Positions 29,931-37,649 of a stretch of DNA of 64,000 nucleotides are shown here, in pieces. Source of the DNA: Caldilineaceae bacterium (GTDB lineage: Bacteria; Chloroflexota; Anaerolineae; Caldilineales; Caldilineaceae); assembly GCA_022842065.1 (NCBI GenBank), contig JALHQH010000027.1, forward strand, positions 86,117 to 150,116. Reading direction: 5' to 3'. Within the stretch, counting starts at the first letter, position 1. Each line of letters starts with the position of its first letter. The position numbers and the translations under genes are program-made. The notes below the pieces were generated by a model that saw only the letters and a list, made by a program, of their open reading frames with translations, did not search any database and was not told where the DNA came from.

Positions 29931-29968
29931 CAAAAACGCCGCCAGCGTATACGCTGGCGGCGTTTTTG
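29931..29968. terminator. Bidirectional Rho-independent terminator after tRNA-Glu
   Basis: A perfect 38-nt palindrome (caaaaacgccgccagcgta and its complement) has A5 on the left and T5 on the right. It terminates the tRNA and, on the other strand, the convergent gene at 30002-30718. Confidence 0.92.
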
Positions 29969-30001
29969 TTTTGGGGATCAACGATTGCACGCGCTCCCCG
30001 A

Positions 30002-30718
30002 TTAATAGTTGCAGTCAACCGTAGTGCCGCTATATCGTGTTACTTCCGTCTCCGTCAGGGTATAGATGGCGGTACACTGACCGGCAGTATCACACCGCGC
30101 CAAAGCACCAGGGGACTCGGCACTGGTTTGGTTGGCAAAGATATTTGTCAGTTGGCTAATCGGCTGCAAAATATTATCGACCGGCCCTTGCAGTTCAGTC
30201 GGTTCAAAGAAAAAAGATGCGGCTGATGGTGCCGGCAGCGTGGTGGTGATCGTGAGATGCAGCAAGACCGCATTATTAAGCGACGGCTCTTGTGTACACG
30301 AAAACGTGATATCCGGAAAGGGAATCGAAGTTGGCGTTGCCGTTGCGATGCTGACAGGCGTAGCTGTGCTGGTCACAGTCGGTAGCGGGGTCTGTGTGGC
30401 AGTAGGCGACGGCGATGGTGTCGCGGTGGCGGTGCTGGTTGGCGTTTGTAAGGCGGTTGCGGTCACAGGTGCGGTAGGAGTTGCCGTCGGCACAGTGCTG
30501 ATCAAGGTGGGAGTTGCCGTACTGGTGGCGGCGGGGTCGATTGTGGGAATTGGGGTAGCCGTTACAGATGGATTATGCTGGTAATCAATCAGGGGAAGAA
30601 AAATTGCAAATAAATTGGCATCCTCCTCAAAACGCGGTTTGGCCCAACTTGTGCTGATAGGCAGCATCATTGCAGCAATTATAAGGATCAGAATTACCCA
30701 AAACGGTTGCTTATACAT
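30002..30718 (-). CDS. Secreted Thr/Pro-rich (mucin-like) protein
   Basis: This is a 238-residue predicted exported protein. The signal peptide is MYKQPFWVILILIIAAMM and the following small residues, with cleavage probably near STSWAKP. A short region with FAIFLPLIDY follows. Residues about 48-150 are a low-complexity stalk of TATPT/TPTP-like units. A compact C-terminal domain of about 85 residues has four cysteines (SCTQ, RCDT, QCTA, DCNY) that could form two disulfides. The start is the ATG at 30718; the 34 codons upstream lack a signal-like composition. Function unknown; it resembles Chloroflexota surface proteins with glycosylatable stalks (inference). Confidence 0.75.
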   Translation of the reverse strand: MYKQPFWVILILIIAAMMLPISTSWAKPRFEEDANLFAIFLPLIDYQHNPSVTATPIPTIDPAATSTATPTLISTVPTATPTAPVTATALQTPTSTATATPSPSPTATQTPLPTVTSTATPVSIATATPTSIPFPDITFSCTQEPSLNNAVLLHLTITTTLPAPSAASFFFEPTELQGPVDNILQPISQLTNIFANQTSAESPGALARCDTAGQCTAIYTLTETEVTRYSGTTVDCNY

Positions 30719-30921
30719 TGTTTTACTCTCGTTTTTGTCAAAGGGAAATATTCTACACCAAAAGCTTATCAAAATCTTACCACTTTTGGCATAAGTAATT
30801 TCCCTGATTTTTGCATTCAATTAAGCGCTGCCCAAGTTAATCGGTTAAAGATGGACGGGCGAAACTACGGCAAATCGTGGGACTTATACTCAAATCAGAA
30901 TGAAACCCCTAGTTTCGGTCA

Positions 30922-30987
30922 GCGTGCGTCGCACTGACCAAAGAATCTAGCGGACTGGAAACAGTTGGCGGTCAGTGCGACGCACGC
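30922..30987. repeat. 18-bp perfect inverted repeat
   Basis: The arms 30922-30939 and 30970-30987 are perfectly complementary around a 30-nt loop. The left arm also belongs to a smaller local hairpin (ggtcag...ctgacc). It is not adjacent to any stop codon, so a simple terminator role is less obvious here. Confidence 0.7.
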
Positions 30988-31129
30988 GATCCCGTTAGAC
31001 AGCAAAACGCCGGTTCTCAACTTGACTTCAGTATAATAAGCGAGGATAAACCAGACTTGAGTGCAGTAGAAAGAGAGAGGATCGGCCAAGGAGACAAATA
31101 ACCAGCAACCCAGGAAAGAAAAGACGCAG

Positions 31130-31200
31130 GAAAGAAAAAATTCGGTCATCATTTGCAGTTCCCCCGAGGCGGCAAAGCCGCACTGCAAATAATGACCGAA
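31130..31200 (-). terminator. Rho-independent terminator of the SDR gene
   Basis: The arms 31141-31159 and 31182-31200 (19 bp, one mismatch) enclose a second small stem (gcggcaaagccgc). On the minus strand the stem is followed by TTTTTTCTTT. It lies 67 nt after the SDR stop. Confidence 0.85.
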
Positions 31201-31266
31201 TGTGTCTTCATTTTAATAGATATTGCGCAATGATGCAAATGACAATAAGGGTAAATTGAATTTAGC

Positions 31267-32040
31267 CTATTCTGGCGTTACATACGCAGCGGTCAATCCA
31301 CCATCCACGGTAAAGTCAGTCCCAGTGACATAAGAAGACTCATCAGAGGCCAGATAGAGAGCGGCATAGGCCATCTCTTTTGCTTCCCCAAAACGGCCCA
31401 TGGGGACATGTACAAGGCGACGCTGTTTCTTTTCTGGCGTGTTAAGATAGCTCATCAGCAGTTCGGTGCGCAGGGGACCAGGGCAGAGGGCATTAACGCG
31501 AATATTTTCGCGCGCATGCACCACGGCCAGTTCGCGCGTCATCGCCAGGACGCCGCCTTTGCTCGCGGTGTAGGCTAACTGTGGCGTTGCTGCCCCCAAT
31601 AGCGCAACAAAGGAGGCTGTGTTAATGATCGAACCACCCCCGGCCCGGCGCAAGGCGGGAATCCCATATTTACATCCCAGATAGACCCCTTTGAGATTAA
31701 CCGCCATGGTTAGATCCCACACGGACTCCTCGGTGTTGACGGCGTCATCATCATCGTGACGCATAATACCGGCGTTGTTAAAAAGCACATTGAGCTGGCC
31801 AAAGGTTGCCTCCGCCACCGCGACCATATTGGCACAATCTGCCGCCTTGGCAACATCAGCGTGGACATAGGTAGCCTGCCCACCCGCCCCTGTTACCAGG
31901 GCAACGGTCTCGGCACCACCTTGGTCGTTGACATCGACCACCACAATGCGCGCCCCCTCTTGCGCAAAGAGTAGGGCCGTTTCGCGACCAATCCCACTGC
32001 CACCACCCGTGATCAGGGCGACCTTATCATGTAGACGCAT
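31267..32040 (-). CDS. Short-chain dehydrogenase/reductase
   Basis: This is a 257-residue classical SDR. The cofactor motif TGGGSGIG covers residues 11-18, NNAG is at 88-91, and the catalytic Ser143, Tyr157 and Lys161 sit in TASF and YTASK. An acidic residue at the end of beta-2 (VVDVND) suggests NAD(H) preference. The substrate is not identifiable; FabG-like and glucose-1-dehydrogenase-like members share this pattern. The start is an ATG with a weak GGAG-like box (aggagcaaaaa). An MFS transporter gene lies 88 nt upstream on the same strand, so the two may be co-transcribed. Confidence 0.9.
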   Translation of the reverse strand: MRLHDKVALITGGGSGIGRETALLFAQEGARIVVVDVNDQGGAETVALVTGAGGQATYVHADVAKAADCANMVAVAEATFGQLNVLFNNAGIMRHDDDDAVNTEESVWDLTMAVNLKGVYLGCKYGIPALRRAGGGSIINTASFVALLGAATPQLAYTASKGGVLAMTRELAVVHARENIRVNALCPGPLRTELLMSYLNTPEKKQRRLVHVPMGRFGEAKEMAYAALYLASDESSYVTGTDFTVDGGLTAAYVTPE

Positions 32041-32128
32041 TTTTTGCTCCTATCGTTGCTATGATTGGAAATCGAAAATCGTAATCAGGCGATCAGGGTT
32101 GAGAGCCTTGCCAGGGATGCCTATGGGA

Positions 32129-33466
32129 TTAATCAGCCGCCGCTTTTAGCGCGGTTTGCTCCACGGCGAGTTGTGGCGCGGGGCGGAAATAGGCCCAAAA
32201 GAGCAGCGTGCCCAACAGGGTAAGCGCGGCACCCAGCAGAAAGAGATCGCGGTATCCGCGCTCGACAATCAGGTAGCCGCCCAGCAAGGCCATGCCGGCA
32301 AAGCTCAACCCCGCAGTCATCTCGTTAATGCCTGACATAAAAGAGCGCTGTTCGGGTTTGATCATGGCCATAATGTAGATCAGAAAAGAAGCATAGCGGA
32401 TCGACGAGCCAGCCATCACCCCCATGTAGCTCAAGCCGGCAGCCCACCACTGTTCGACAAAGGCCAAGGGCAACAAAAAGAGAAAAGCGCTAAAGGAGGA
32501 GCCAATCGCCAGGTTGCGATTGCCCCAGCGCGCCGACAACAGCGGCATGCTCAACACGACTGGCACCGCCAGCAGACGGCCTAAGCCAGTCAAGAGCCCA
32601 ACTTGGGCCGTTGGTGCGCCCAAGCCATCATCCATATAAACATTAAAAAAGGTCATTAACACCGCCATCCCGGCGATCTGAAACAGTCGAATCAAAGAGA
32701 TGACCACAACCAGGCGTACAAAGGTTCGATCAATCGCTTGTAAATTGATGGGGCCAAAACGGGGCACGCGGAAGAAAGAAGGGTAGAGGCGGCGGGGGCG
32801 CGGGGGCAAGACACGATTGCGGGCGAACGTAGGTTCATCCTTGGCCCAGAGCAGCGCACCAATGCCGATATTGAGTACCACACCTGCAATCAATAACGGG
32901 TAACGATAGGGCGTGGCCATTGCCAGGGTCATGCCGGTCATCCCGGCAAAGATACCAGGCAGAAAGCCGCCCACCATGCTGCCGAAAAAGGCCGACAGTG
33001 AAATCATTGCTGATTGGATCGAAAACGCATGATTCTGTTGCGCTTCGGTCGTGGTTGCCATTAAAAAGGGCGCGGTATTGACAAAATAGATGGCAATGCT
33101 GCTGTGGAAACAGATATAGGCACTAAAGAGCCAGGAAATCTGCCAAGCGAGCGGAACAAACTCGGTCAGGGCCAGCAACAGACTGCTGACCATCATCAGG
33201 ACAAGCCCAACAATCATCGCCCGGCGATTACCGAGGCGACCACCTAACGCGCCAGCAGGAAGGCTACAGACGGCAAAGGCCAACAAACCCGCCGAATTGA
33301 TCTGCCCCACAAAGGCGGGATCATAGCCGAGACGTAACAAAAAGAGGTTGAAGACGACCGAAAAGATACCACCATCGACGGTAAACCCGATCAAACTGAT
33401 GGCAACAAAGTAGAGCCAGACGTTGCGCGGAAAGGTACGCAGCGTAGCAATATACGCGGAGAACAT
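32129..33466 (-). CDS. MFS transporter
   Basis: This 445-residue integral membrane protein has about 12 helices. The interhelix loop GGRLGNRRAM matches the MFS loop 2-3 signature (G-x-x-x-D/G-R-x-G-R-R). A polar and basic central loop near residues 195-225 separates the two halves. The start is the ATG at 33466 (MFSAYIATL) with AGGAA 8 nt upstream; the longer open frame upstream is not hydrophobic. The substrate is unknown. It lies directly upstream of an SDR gene on the same strand. Confidence 0.85.
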   Translation of the reverse strand: MFSAYIATLRTFPRNVWLYFVAISLIGFTVDGGIFSVVFNLFLLRLGYDPAFVGQINSAGLLAFAVCSLPAGALGGRLGNRRAMIVGLVLMMVSSLLLALTEFVPLAWQISWLFSAYICFHSSIAIYFVNTAPFLMATTTEAQQNHAFSIQSAMISLSAFFGSMVGGFLPGIFAGMTGMTLAMATPYRYPLLIAGVVLNIGIGALLWAKDEPTFARNRVLPPRPRRLYPSFFRVPRFGPINLQAIDRTFVRLVVVISLIRLFQIAGMAVLMTFFNVYMDDGLGAPTAQVGLLTGLGRLLAVPVVLSMPLLSARWGNRNLAIGSSFSAFLFLLPLAFVEQWWAAGLSYMGVMAGSSIRYASFLIYIMAMIKPEQRSFMSGINEMTAGLSFAGMALLGGYLIVERGYRDLFLLGAALTLLGTLLFWAYFRPAPQLAVEQTALKAAAD

Positions 33467-33736
33467 GGCACAGGTTCCTATCACTCGTGTCAACGCGATC
33501 ATGGCCATAACGTGCAAGGACGCACGGGCACAGGACAAGATCGGGTTATGCGCTACGCTGGTTGAAAACGCGCGACAGACGACATTCCGCCAAAGACGCG
33601 GTGCGCTTTCAAGCCAACTTGCACGTTAGATATGCTGTGGACAGCTTATCACGAAGCGAATCGGGAACTCAAATACCATGCGGGCAAAGCAACGCTATTC
33701 CACGATACTCGGGTTGGAAATAGTCACTTTTGCGCT

Positions 33737-34045
33737 TTACATCCAGGAGAGTGCGGCGACCGGACGATCTTCGCGCGTGGGATTGACAGCAGCCAACGGC
33801 TTGGCACAATGAGGACAAGTGGGCTGCGGGGCAACCATTAACCAGGTTTTGGCAGTTTCCGGATCGGTGACAATCCAGACATTAGCATAGGAAGAGGCGG
33901 GGCGCACAGTAACTTCATCAGTATAACAAGCAAGATTGGGACAGAAGTAGGCATTGTCTACAACCGCAACCCGATCGGGAATTATCAGCGCTTCAGGGAA
34001 TTGCTCGTTTTTCGATGTACTTTTGCGTAGGTGTGGGCTGATCAT
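33737..34045 (-). CDS. Small hypothetical protein with zinc-ribbon-like cysteines
   Basis: This 102-residue protein has a strong AAAGGAG box 5 nt before the ATG at 34045, so translation is credible. Two cysteine pairs (CPNLAC near 35-40 and CPHC near 79-82) could bind zinc, as in ribbon proteins. No family is recognised. A 15-bp tandem repeat lies just upstream (34094-34198), within its promoter or leader. Confidence 0.65.
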   Translation of the reverse strand: MISPHLRKSTSKNEQFPEALIIPDRVAVVDNAYFCPNLACYTDEVTVRPASSYANVWIVTDPETAKTWLMVAPQPTCPHCAKPLAAVNPTREDRPVAALSWM

Positions 34046-34093
34046 ATTCGTTCGCTCCTTTATTGAATTAGTTTATATTGTGCGTCATCATCT

Positions 34094-34198
34094 ACCAGGA
34101 TAAAGCCGACCAGAATAACGCCGAGCAAGATAACGCCGAGCAAGATAACGCCGAGCAAGATAACGCCGAGCAAGATAACGCTTACCAGGATAAACGAC
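34094..34198. repeat. 15-bp tandem repeat, seven copies
   Basis: Seven consecutive 15-nt units share the consensus agcaagataacgccg. Copies 3-5 are identical, copy 6 differs at its end, and copies 1, 2 and 7 are variants (the first and last both begin accaggataaa). The array lies 49 nt upstream of the minus-strand zinc-ribbon-like gene. No spacers separate the units, so it is not a CRISPR. Confidence 0.9.
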
Positions 34199-34455
34199 GC
34201 TGAACGTTATTTTCCACTGGTTAAATTTTGATGTTGCTGGCTGGGCTGTTGCTTTCCGGCTGGTGCGGCAATGGACCAAGACCGAGTCAGCGATTTCAGG
34301 GTTGGGAAAAGAAATTGTCTGACCAACAAAGCTTAACACAATTTAATCTATGTGAGCATTACAAATCTCTGACAGCTCGCCATTCTGGCGGGCGCAGTTA
34401 TACATTTGACCGAGCCTTGTGGGCAATTTCACAAGTAGGCGTGTAAGCTAGCGAA

Positions 34456-34485
34456 TTTAACATTTGCGCCTGATCCGCGTACAAT
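34456..34485 (+). promoter_or_regulatory. Candidate promoter of dus, possibly giving a leaderless mRNA
   Basis: TTTAAC (34456-34461) and TACAAT (34480-34485) are 18 nt apart. The start codon is at 34493, only 7 nt after the -10 box, so transcription would begin at or next to the ATG. No Shine-Dalgarno sequence is visible. Confidence 0.35.
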
Positions 34486-34492
34486 AGAGAAT

Positions 34493-35656
34493 ATGAACAG
34501 TAAAACTTTCTGGCATACTTTGCCTCGCCCACTACTTGCCCTATCACCCATGGATGGCGTTACCGATCAGCCCTTTCGCCACATCCAGAAAAAATATGGG
34601 CAGCCCATGCTCCTGTATACCGAGTTCACCAGTGCCGAGGGGCTCTGCCTGAGCAGCGGACGGCTCCTGCGCGATCTGCTTTATGATGAGAGTCAACGTC
34701 CGATTATCGCGCAGATCTTTGGCAAGCGACCACACTTCTTCTATCAAGCTGCCATTATTGTGTGTGAACTTGGCTTTGATGGGGTAGATATCAACATGGG
34801 TTGTCCCGCCAAAACGGTGGCACAGGGTGGCGCTGGCGCGGGGCTGATTCGAACCCCAGTACTGGCCCAGGAAATTGTGCGCGCCACCCAACAAGGGGTC
34901 CACGATTGGTACAACGGGGCGACAGCCTTTAACTGTGCCGATCTGCCACGCCGCGTGGCCGAGCAGATTCACGCCCGCCAGCAGACCTTACCCCTAGCCT
35001 ACCAACAGCGGCGGCCGATCCCAGTCAGTGTCAAAACCCGCGTTGGCTATGACAAGCCGATCATCGAGGAGTGGCTGCCAAGGCTACTCGAAGTTGAACC
35101 GGTGGCGATTGGCGTTCATGGCCGCACGTTGGAACAGGGCTACAGTGGCGAAGCAAGCTGGGCAGAGATCGGGAAGGCCGTTGAGGTCGCGCAAGGCAGC
35201 AATGTGCTGATCTTGGGTAACGGCGATGTGCAAACATTGAGCCAGGGCCAGCACTATGTCGAAACATATAGGGTAGATGGTGTACTCATGGGCCGTGCCA
35301 CCTATGGCAATCCCTTTTTCTTTGATCGTAGCCGTGAACGGCTCACCGAGGTCGAGCCTCATCCCGCCGAGGCACAGCAGCTAGCGCAGATCATGCTTGA
35401 ACACACCCAGCTTTATGAGCAGACCTACCAGCACTATGAAAAGTACTTTTTCAGCCCCATGCGCAAACATCTCGCCTGGTATGCGCGGCGCATGCATGGC
35501 GGGAAACGGCTGCGGGTTCCCCTGCTGCAGAGCAACAGTCCAGCCGATGTGACACGCATTTTAACCGAACAAGGTTATTTGTCGACCAGTGCCACGCCCT
35601 GGTCACCCCCACAAGCCGCGACACTGGCTGATCACAATTTTCAGACACTTCGCTAA
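34493..35656 (+). CDS. dus: tRNA-dihydrouridine synthase
   Basis: This 387-residue FMN-dependent TIM-barrel enzyme reduces uridine to dihydrouridine in tRNA D-loops. FMN and tRNA motifs are clear: ALSPMDGVTD at the start, NMGCPAKTVAQGGAGAGL with catalytic Cys104, SVKTRVGYD, GVHGRTLEQGYSG and LILGNGDVQT. A C-terminal helical RNA-binding part follows. The length and motif form fit the bacterial Dus family; the subtype (A, B or C) is not assigned. It is a single gene upstream of a small FmdB-type gene. Confidence 0.93.
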   Translation: MNSKTFWHTLPRPLLALSPMDGVTDQPFRHIQKKYGQPMLLYTEFTSAEGLCLSSGRLLRDLLYDESQRPIIAQIFGKRPHFFYQAAIIVCELGFDGVDINMGCPAKTVAQGGAGAGLIRTPVLAQEIVRATQQGVHDWYNGATAFNCADLPRRVAEQIHARQQTLPLAYQQRRPIPVSVKTRVGYDKPIIEEWLPRLLEVEPVAIGVHGRTLEQGYSGEASWAEIGKAVEVAQGSNVLILGNGDVQTLSQGQHYVETYRVDGVLMGRATYGNPFFFDRSRERLTEVEPHPAEAQQLAQIMLEHTQLYEQTYQHYEKYFFSPMRKHLAWYARRMHGGKRLRVPLLQSNSPADVTRILTEQGYLSTSATPWSPPQAATLADHNFQTLR

Positions 35657-35716
35657 CACTCTGCCAGTCTTCCACTAACATTGGAAGTCTATGCTTTTCG
35701 CAATAAAAACAAAATG

Positions 35717-35768
35717 ACGAACCAGCCCTGTCCCGGACTAACTTGCGTAGGGGACAGGGCTGGTTCGT
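35717..35768. repeat. 18-bp perfect inverted repeat between dus and the FmdB-like gene
   Basis: The arms 35717-35734 and 35751-35768 are perfectly complementary with a 16-nt loop. It lies 61 nt after the dus stop and 28 nt before the next start. The U-rich flank is on the minus strand, so it is not a canonical terminator for dus, though it probably attenuates read-through. Confidence 0.75.
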
Positions 35769-35795
35769 GTCGAACTGATTAAGGAGTTAATTCAT

Positions 35796-36008
35796 ATGCC
35801 CATCTATGAATTTGTTTGCAAGGATTGTGGCAGCAGCTTTGAAAAACGAGTCGCCTTTACGGCCACCACCACACCGGCTTGCGGTTCGTGCAGTAGTGAT
35901 AATGTCCAGCGCCAGTTTAGTGCGCCGGCCATTCATTTTAAAGGCAGTGGCTGGTATATCAATGACAGCAAAAAAGGGCAGAGCAACACCGAAAGCAGCA
36001 GTAGCTAG
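35796..36008 (+). CDS. FmdB-family zinc-ribbon protein
   Basis: This 70-residue protein begins MPIYEFVCKDCG and has two cysteine pairs (CKDC and CGSC) forming a zinc ribbon. The conserved AIHFKGSGWYINDS stretch follows, then a serine-rich tail. This is the FmdB/CxxC_CxxC_SSSS family. Its role in regulation or metal handling is not established here. A good ribosome-binding site (aaggag, 11 nt upstream) supports the start. Confidence 0.9.
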   Translation: MPIYEFVCKDCGSSFEKRVAFTATTTPACGSCSSDNVQRQFSAPAIHFKGSGWYINDSKKGQSNTESSSS

Positions 36009-36142
36009 TTTCTGTTGCGAAAGCGCTTGATCACCGCCAAGGGCGCGAAGAACGCGAAGGTTCGCAAAGGATTTTCGCTAGCGAACCTTCGTGCTCTTGG
36101 TGCCCTTGGCGATAGAAATCGCATTCCGCAACAGAAACTAGC
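36004..36142. repeat. Large imperfect inverted repeat with rcgaag/cgccaagg words
   Basis: The outer arms 36004-36019 and 36127-36142 are perfectly complementary over 16 bp. An inner pair of about 31 bp (near 36035-36065 with 36081-36111) has about four mismatches. The inner words (cgccaagggcgcgaag, accttcg..cttggcg) resemble a dispersed bacterial repeat that I have seen in many genomes (recollection, not searched). The left arm overlaps the last codon of the FmdB-like gene. Confidence 0.75.
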
Positions 36143-36192
36143 TAAAGCCACCTTCGCTCGCCCCGCAAGCGCATGAGCCCAAAAGCGGTAGG

Positions 36193-36260
36193 TAAAGAAG
36201 GTGAGCCATCCACGCGGCACGGGAAAGCCCCACTCCCGCGCAGATGGTTCACCTTCTTTA
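36193..36260 (-). terminator. Hairpin downstream of the enolase-superfamily gene
   Basis: The arms 36193-36210 and 36243-36260 (18 bp, one mismatch) lie 5 nt after the minus-strand stop at 36265. A second small stem (cggga.. tcccg) fills the loop. The U-tract is poor, so the terminator call rests on position. Confidence 0.55.
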
Positions 36261-36264
36261 GCCG

Positions 36265-37380
36265 CTAATGGGCAACTGAGCCATCCGCGTGGAAATAACC
36301 GTTGATCCGCTGCGGACGGTAAGGGTACTTTGCCAATTTCTCCTCAACAATCTCCAGGCCGATCCCCGGTCGATCCGGCACCAGGATATAGCCGCCCTGC
36401 CGTTCAGGTGGGTTATCAACAATTTCGTTAAACACGTCAGCGCTGGTCAGATTCTCGTGCAGGACAAAGTTGGGAATTGCCGCATCGAGTTGCACAAAGG
36501 CGGCAATGTTGACCGGGCTGCCCATCAGGTGGGGAAAGATACCGACAAAGGCGGCTTCGGCCATGCCGGCGATCTTCTTACACTGGGTATAGCCGCCGGC
36601 CAGGGAAAGATCAGGCCGGATCAGGCTGGCGACCTTGCGGTCGATCAGATCTTTGAATTGATAGATATTATAAAAGCGTTCGCCGGTGGCGATGGGCAAA
36701 TGAATGCGCGGGGCAATATATTCTAGTGCCTCGTTGCTCTCTGGAGCCAGCGGATCTTCGTAGTAGAGAATGCGGAACGGGGCGAGTTCGGTCGCCAGGG
36801 CAATGGCCTCTTCTGGGCGTAGATTGCGGTGCAACTCCAGCCCGAGATCGGTCTCATAGCCAATGGCTTCGCGGATGGCCGCGGCAATATGCACGGCATC
36901 GCCAATCATCTGGGTCGGGGTGCGCTTTTCAAAGTCGGGCAGAAAGGGCATGGTGCGCAGGGAGAGGTAACCAGCCTCCACCTGTTGGCGGGCACTCTCA
37001 CCAAATTCAGCCGGCGTGCGCCCAACGACATTGGCAAAGACCTTCACCTTATCGCGACATTTACCCCCCAACAGTTGATAGACCGGCACCCCCACCGATT
37101 TGGCCAGAATGTCCCAAAGCGCAATATCAATGGCACTCACCGCGGCACTGATGACAGCACCCATAAAGTGGGTATTGCGTGTCACCACCTGGGCGTGATG
37201 CTCAATCCGCCGCGGATCTTTGCCAACGTAATAGTCGCTTAGCTCTTCGATCGCGGTGTAGACCGTTTTGTGATGGGCCCACAGCCCCGCTTCGCCATTG
37301 CCGATAATACCTTCATCGGTATAAACGCGCACCAGTAGAAACCGGTCAACCAGAAAGGGGGTGATACGTTCGATTTTCAT
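36265..37380 (-). CDS. Mandelate racemase/muconate lactonizing enzyme family, sugar-acid dehydratase-like
   Basis: This is a 371-residue member of the enolase superfamily. The N-terminal capping domain is followed by a TIM barrel. The first metal ligand is a Glu in LELHRN (the family usually has Asp there). The second is in YYEDP and the third in ATGERFYN. HLMGSP carries the catalytic histidine. The pattern is closest to galactonate and mannonate-type dehydratases, but the substrate is not certain. The start is the ATG at 37380 with AAGGAG upstream; the longer frame upstream is rejected. It is a monocistronic gene with a hairpin at its 3' end. Confidence 0.85.
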   Translation of the reverse strand: MKIERITPFLVDRFLLVRVYTDEGIIGNGEAGLWAHHKTVYTAIEELSDYYVGKDPRRIEHHAQVVTRNTHFMGAVISAAVSAIDIALWDILAKSVGVPVYQLLGGKCRDKVKVFANVVGRTPAEFGESARQQVEAGYLSLRTMPFLPDFEKRTPTQMIGDAVHIAAAIREAIGYETDLGLELHRNLRPEEAIALATELAPFRILYYEDPLAPESNEALEYIAPRIHLPIATGERFYNIYQFKDLIDRKVASLIRPDLSLAGGYTQCKKIAGMAEAAFVGIFPHLMGSPVNIAAFVQLDAAIPNFVLHENLTSADVFNEIVDNPPERQGGYILVPDRPGIGLEIVEEKLAKYPYRPQRINGYFHADGSVAH

Positions 37381-37649
37381 AGCCTTCTCCTTTAGAACGG
37401 GTTTGGTCAATTGGGGAAATCGATAAACAAATAGACTAGGATTTACGCAGCTTACTCTGGCTTCGACGAGCTCAGCCGCCGTACGCTGCGTAAGTTCTAT
37501 AGACAAATCGCAAACCGTCCGGTTCAACTGTTATAGATTAGCAGATGAAGCGGTCGGCTTGCGAGGAGCATGCAAGTCGTATTATGATGGACTGGTTGTT
37601 CATCGCAATTTTAGCCATTAATCAATTCGTACCATGACGAAGGATCGTT

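Larger units (their letters stand above)
30719..31266. other. Intergenic region with two long inverted repeats
   Basis: No gene is supported in this 548-nt gap. It holds an 18-bp inverted repeat at 30922-30987 and the terminator of the following SDR gene at 31130-31200. The promoter of the Thr/Pro-rich gene should lie within about 100 nt of 30718. Confidence 0.6.
34046..34492. other. Intergenic region between divergent zinc-ribbon and dus genes
   Basis: This 447-nt gap holds the 15-bp tandem array at 34094-34198 and a candidate promoter right before dus (34456-34485). Nothing else is recognisable. A minus-strand open frame (34088-34339) merely reads through the tandem repeat. Confidence 0.6.

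Noticed and set aside
30132..30584. Plus-strand open frame rich in Val/Gly opposite the Thr/Pro-rich gene
   Set aside because: It is the low-complexity complement of the TATPT repeats and has no independent support.
34094..34198. CRISPR array
   Set aside because: The 15-nt units are directly adjacent with no spacers, and no cas gene is in the window.
34088..34339. Minus-strand open frame with RYLAR repeats
   Set aside because: The repeats simply translate the 15-bp DNA array; the rest is unlike a protein and no ribosome-binding site is present.
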